Shown: positions 62,654 to 64,000 of the stretch, piece by piece
Layout of the letters: each line of letters begins with the position of its first letter
Numbering within the stretch: position 1 is the stretch's first letter
Position numbers and translations under genes: made by a program
The notes under the pieces: generated by a model
What the model was told of the DNA's origin: nothing
Databases searched by the model: none
The model's input: only the letters and a program-made list of their open reading frames with translations
Assembly (NCBI RefSeq): GCF_024181405.1
Contig: NZ_CP051302.1
Location: 2,356,001-2,420,000, forward strand
DNA length: 64,000 nucleotides
Direction of reading: 5' to 3'
Source: Treponema denticola
GTDB lineage: Bacteria > Spirochaetota > Spirochaetia > Treponematales > Treponemataceae

Positions 62654-63709
62654 TTATAAGTCATCTACCATCGCAGATGATTTTGCATAGGCTGTAGATT
62701 TAGCTTCAAAGAAGTCGGTCTTAATCAGATTCGCATTGCTGTACTGGCTGACCCAGCTCATAGATTGAGGTTCTTCCCTATGCCCGTCATAAATGGGTGC
62801 AAAGCCGAGGTTTTCGCATCTGAGGTTTCCCAAATATTGAATATAGTCCGTAATCATCTGACTGTTAAGCCCGGGAATATCGTTTCCTATAACATAATTT
62901 CCCCAAGCTATTTCTTGTTCACAGCCTTCTTTTATCATTCCCCTAAAAAGTTCGACATTTTGCGGAGTAAATAGCTGCGGCTCTTCTTTTTGAAGTTCCT
63001 GTATCATCGAGCGGAAAAGCCAGAGATGCGTATTTTCATCTCGGTTGATATAACGGATTTCCTGCACCGAACCGGGCATCTTATTGTTTCTTCCCAAATT
63101 ATAAAAGAACATAAAACCGGAATAAAAATAGACACCTTCCAAAATATAGTTTGCAATGCAGACCTTTAAAAAGGCAAGAGCACTCTTGTCGGTTTGAAAT
63201 TCGTTGTATAAATCGCCGATAAATTTATTTCTGCGTAAAAGATGTTCATCATCTTTCCATTGGTATAAGATTTCAGTTCTTTCTTCAGGAGAACAAATTG
63301 TGTCGAGCATATAACTGTAGCTTTGTGAATGAACGGCTTCTTGAAAGGCTTGAATGGTAAGGCATAGATTCACTTCGTTGGCTGTTACATATTGGCCGAC
63401 ATTGGGAAGGTTTGCTGTCTGAATACTGTCCAAGAAAATTAAAAAAGAAAGAATTTTATCGTAGGCTGTTTTTTCGGGAACAGATAATTTTCGGTAGTCC
63501 TGTACGTCGGTAGTCATATTTATTTCTTCGGGTATCCAAAAATTATTCATAGCCTGACGGTACCAATCACTGGCCCATGAATACTTCATATTGTTAAAAT
63601 CGTTTAGGTTGGTGGTGTTTCCGCCAATCATCTTACGCTTGTGAGTTTCTATATCTCCATTTTCATTAAACAAGGCCTTATGAGGCAAAATAGTTTTTTC
63701 CGTTATCAT
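62654..63709 (-). CDS. nrdB: Ribonucleoside-diphosphate reductase small (beta) subunit, class Ia
   Basis: This 351-residue radical-generating subunit pairs with NrdA. The first iron ligand Asp is in FLDSIQ. Glu and His lie in QAFQEAVHSQSYSYM, whose first Tyr matches the radical Tyr122 of E. coli. The second-half ligands are in LEGVYFY and RDENTHLWL. The presence of the Tyr argues for class Ia over the Tyr-less class Ic. Its partner nrdA is about 55 kb away. The preceding permease gene ends 17 bp upstream, so nrdB probably lacks its own promoter, and I see no NrdR box here. Confidence 0.95.
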   Translation of the reverse strand: MITEKTILPHKALFNENGDIETHKRKMIGGNTTNLNDFNNMKYSWASDWYRQAMNNFWIPEEINMTTDVQDYRKLSVPEKTAYDKILSFLIFLDSIQTANLPNVGQYVTANEVNLCLTIQAFQEAVHSQSYSYMLDTICSPEERTEILYQWKDDEHLLRRNKFIGDLYNEFQTDKSALAFLKVCIANYILEGVYFYSGFMFFYNLGRNNKMPGSVQEIRYINRDENTHLWLFRSMIQELQKEEPQLFTPQNVELFRGMIKEGCEQEIAWGNYVIGNDIPGLNSQMITDYIQYLGNLRCENLGFAPIYDGHREEPQSMSWVSQYSNANLIKTDFFEAKSTAYAKSSAMVDDL

Positions 63710-63726
63710 AAATCTCTCTCAACTCC

Positions 63727-64000
63727 TTATACTAAATGCTCAAAACTGTCATCGTCATTTTCTTTTTTTTCTTCTATATCCAAGGCCATATCTAAAATCG
63801 TAAAGAATAAGATTACAATCATCGGCCCTAAAATAATACCGTCAAATGAAAACATACTGACTCCGCCCAGCATTGAAAAAAAGATTAAAAGAGGATGTAT
63901 CTTTATTCTGTCTTTTAAGAAGAATGGGCGTAGAAAGTTATCCATAAAACTGATTATCGAACCTGCAACAACCAAAAAGATAAGCCCCTTTACAAGACCG
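63727..64000 (-). CDS. AI-2E/PerM-family transporter (C-terminal part, runs off the window)
   Basis: The frame is open from the right edge of the window to the stop at 63727, about 90 residues. The segment SFMDNFLRPFFLKDRIKIHPLLIFFSMLGGVSMFSFDGIILGPM is typical of the C-terminal region of AI-2E (PerM) family membrane permeases. The N-terminal part lies beyond the window. It is 17 bp upstream of nrdB on the same strand and probably co-transcribed with it. The tail (EEKKENDDDSFEHLV) is highly acidic. Confidence 0.8.
   Translation of the reverse strand, partial: GLVKGLIFLVVAGSIISFMDNFLRPFFLKDRIKIHPLLIFFSMLGGVSMFSFDGIILGPMIVILFFTILDMALDIEEKKENDDDSFEHLV

Overview
The window looks like a chromosomal segment of an oral treponeme, almost certainly Treponema denticola or a very close relative. 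It is low-GC and gene-dense. The 1395-residue type II-A Cas9, its Csn2 and its 36-bp CRISPR repeat match what I remember of T. denticola. The spirochaete-type EF-G, GyrA, ThyX, SppA and RNR genes fit the same assignment. This identification rests on recognition of protein sequence; no search was run.

Layout. 1-4.9 kb: a peptide-export operon (C39 peptidase/ABC exporter, HlyD-like adaptor, TolC-like channel), followed by a short element bounded by a perfect 14-bp inverted repeat. 5-11 kb: nrdA under a consensus promoter with two NrdR-like boxes, class I aldolase and EF-G. 10.9-14.2 kb: a two-gene heterodimeric ABC exporter whose promoter holds a (TA)n tract between its -35 and -10. 14.3-15.2 kb: an unknown gene bounded by integron-type core sites, resembling a solitary gene cassette. 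15.3-20.8 kb: gyrA, an RCK protein, a MATE pump and rlmJ on the minus strand. 20.9-23.7 kb: a restriction-modification unit with a Vsr/C5-methyltransferase fusion and an HpaII-like endonuclease.

23.8-33 kb: mostly housekeeping and single genes (formiminotransferase, leucyl aminopeptidase, a methyltransferase, Fic, a membrane zincin, YchF, SppA). 33-37.6 kb: an envelope operon with two exported helical proteins, a LolD-like ATPase, an FtsX/LolE-like permease and a predicted outer-membrane protein. 37.7-41.7 kb: thyX, then a TrkH/TrkA potassium-uptake operon with a membrane PAS-like third gene. 41.8-44 kb: a decaying patch with a frameshifted vapC, an intact vapB and a headless ABC exporter whose Walker B glutamate has become lysine. 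44-51.7 kb: MoxR, a DUF1538/P-II/CNNM/CNNM operon and recQ.

51.8-59.5 kb: a complete type II-A CRISPR-Cas locus. It has a tracrRNA on the minus strand, cas9-cas1-cas2-csn2 overlapping end to end, a promoter at the csn2 stop codon, and 22 repeats with 21 spacers, the last repeat truncated. 59.6-64 kb: a TetR/MATE pair with a palindromic operator at the pump promoter, a zinc-ribbon membrane protein, nrdB, and the C-terminal part of an AI-2E/PerM family permease running off the window.

The nrdA and nrdB subunits of one enzyme lie about 55 kb apart. Defence and conflict functions (R-M, CRISPR, VapBC, Fic) are scattered among core genes. I saw no rRNA or tRNA genes and no complete insertion sequence.
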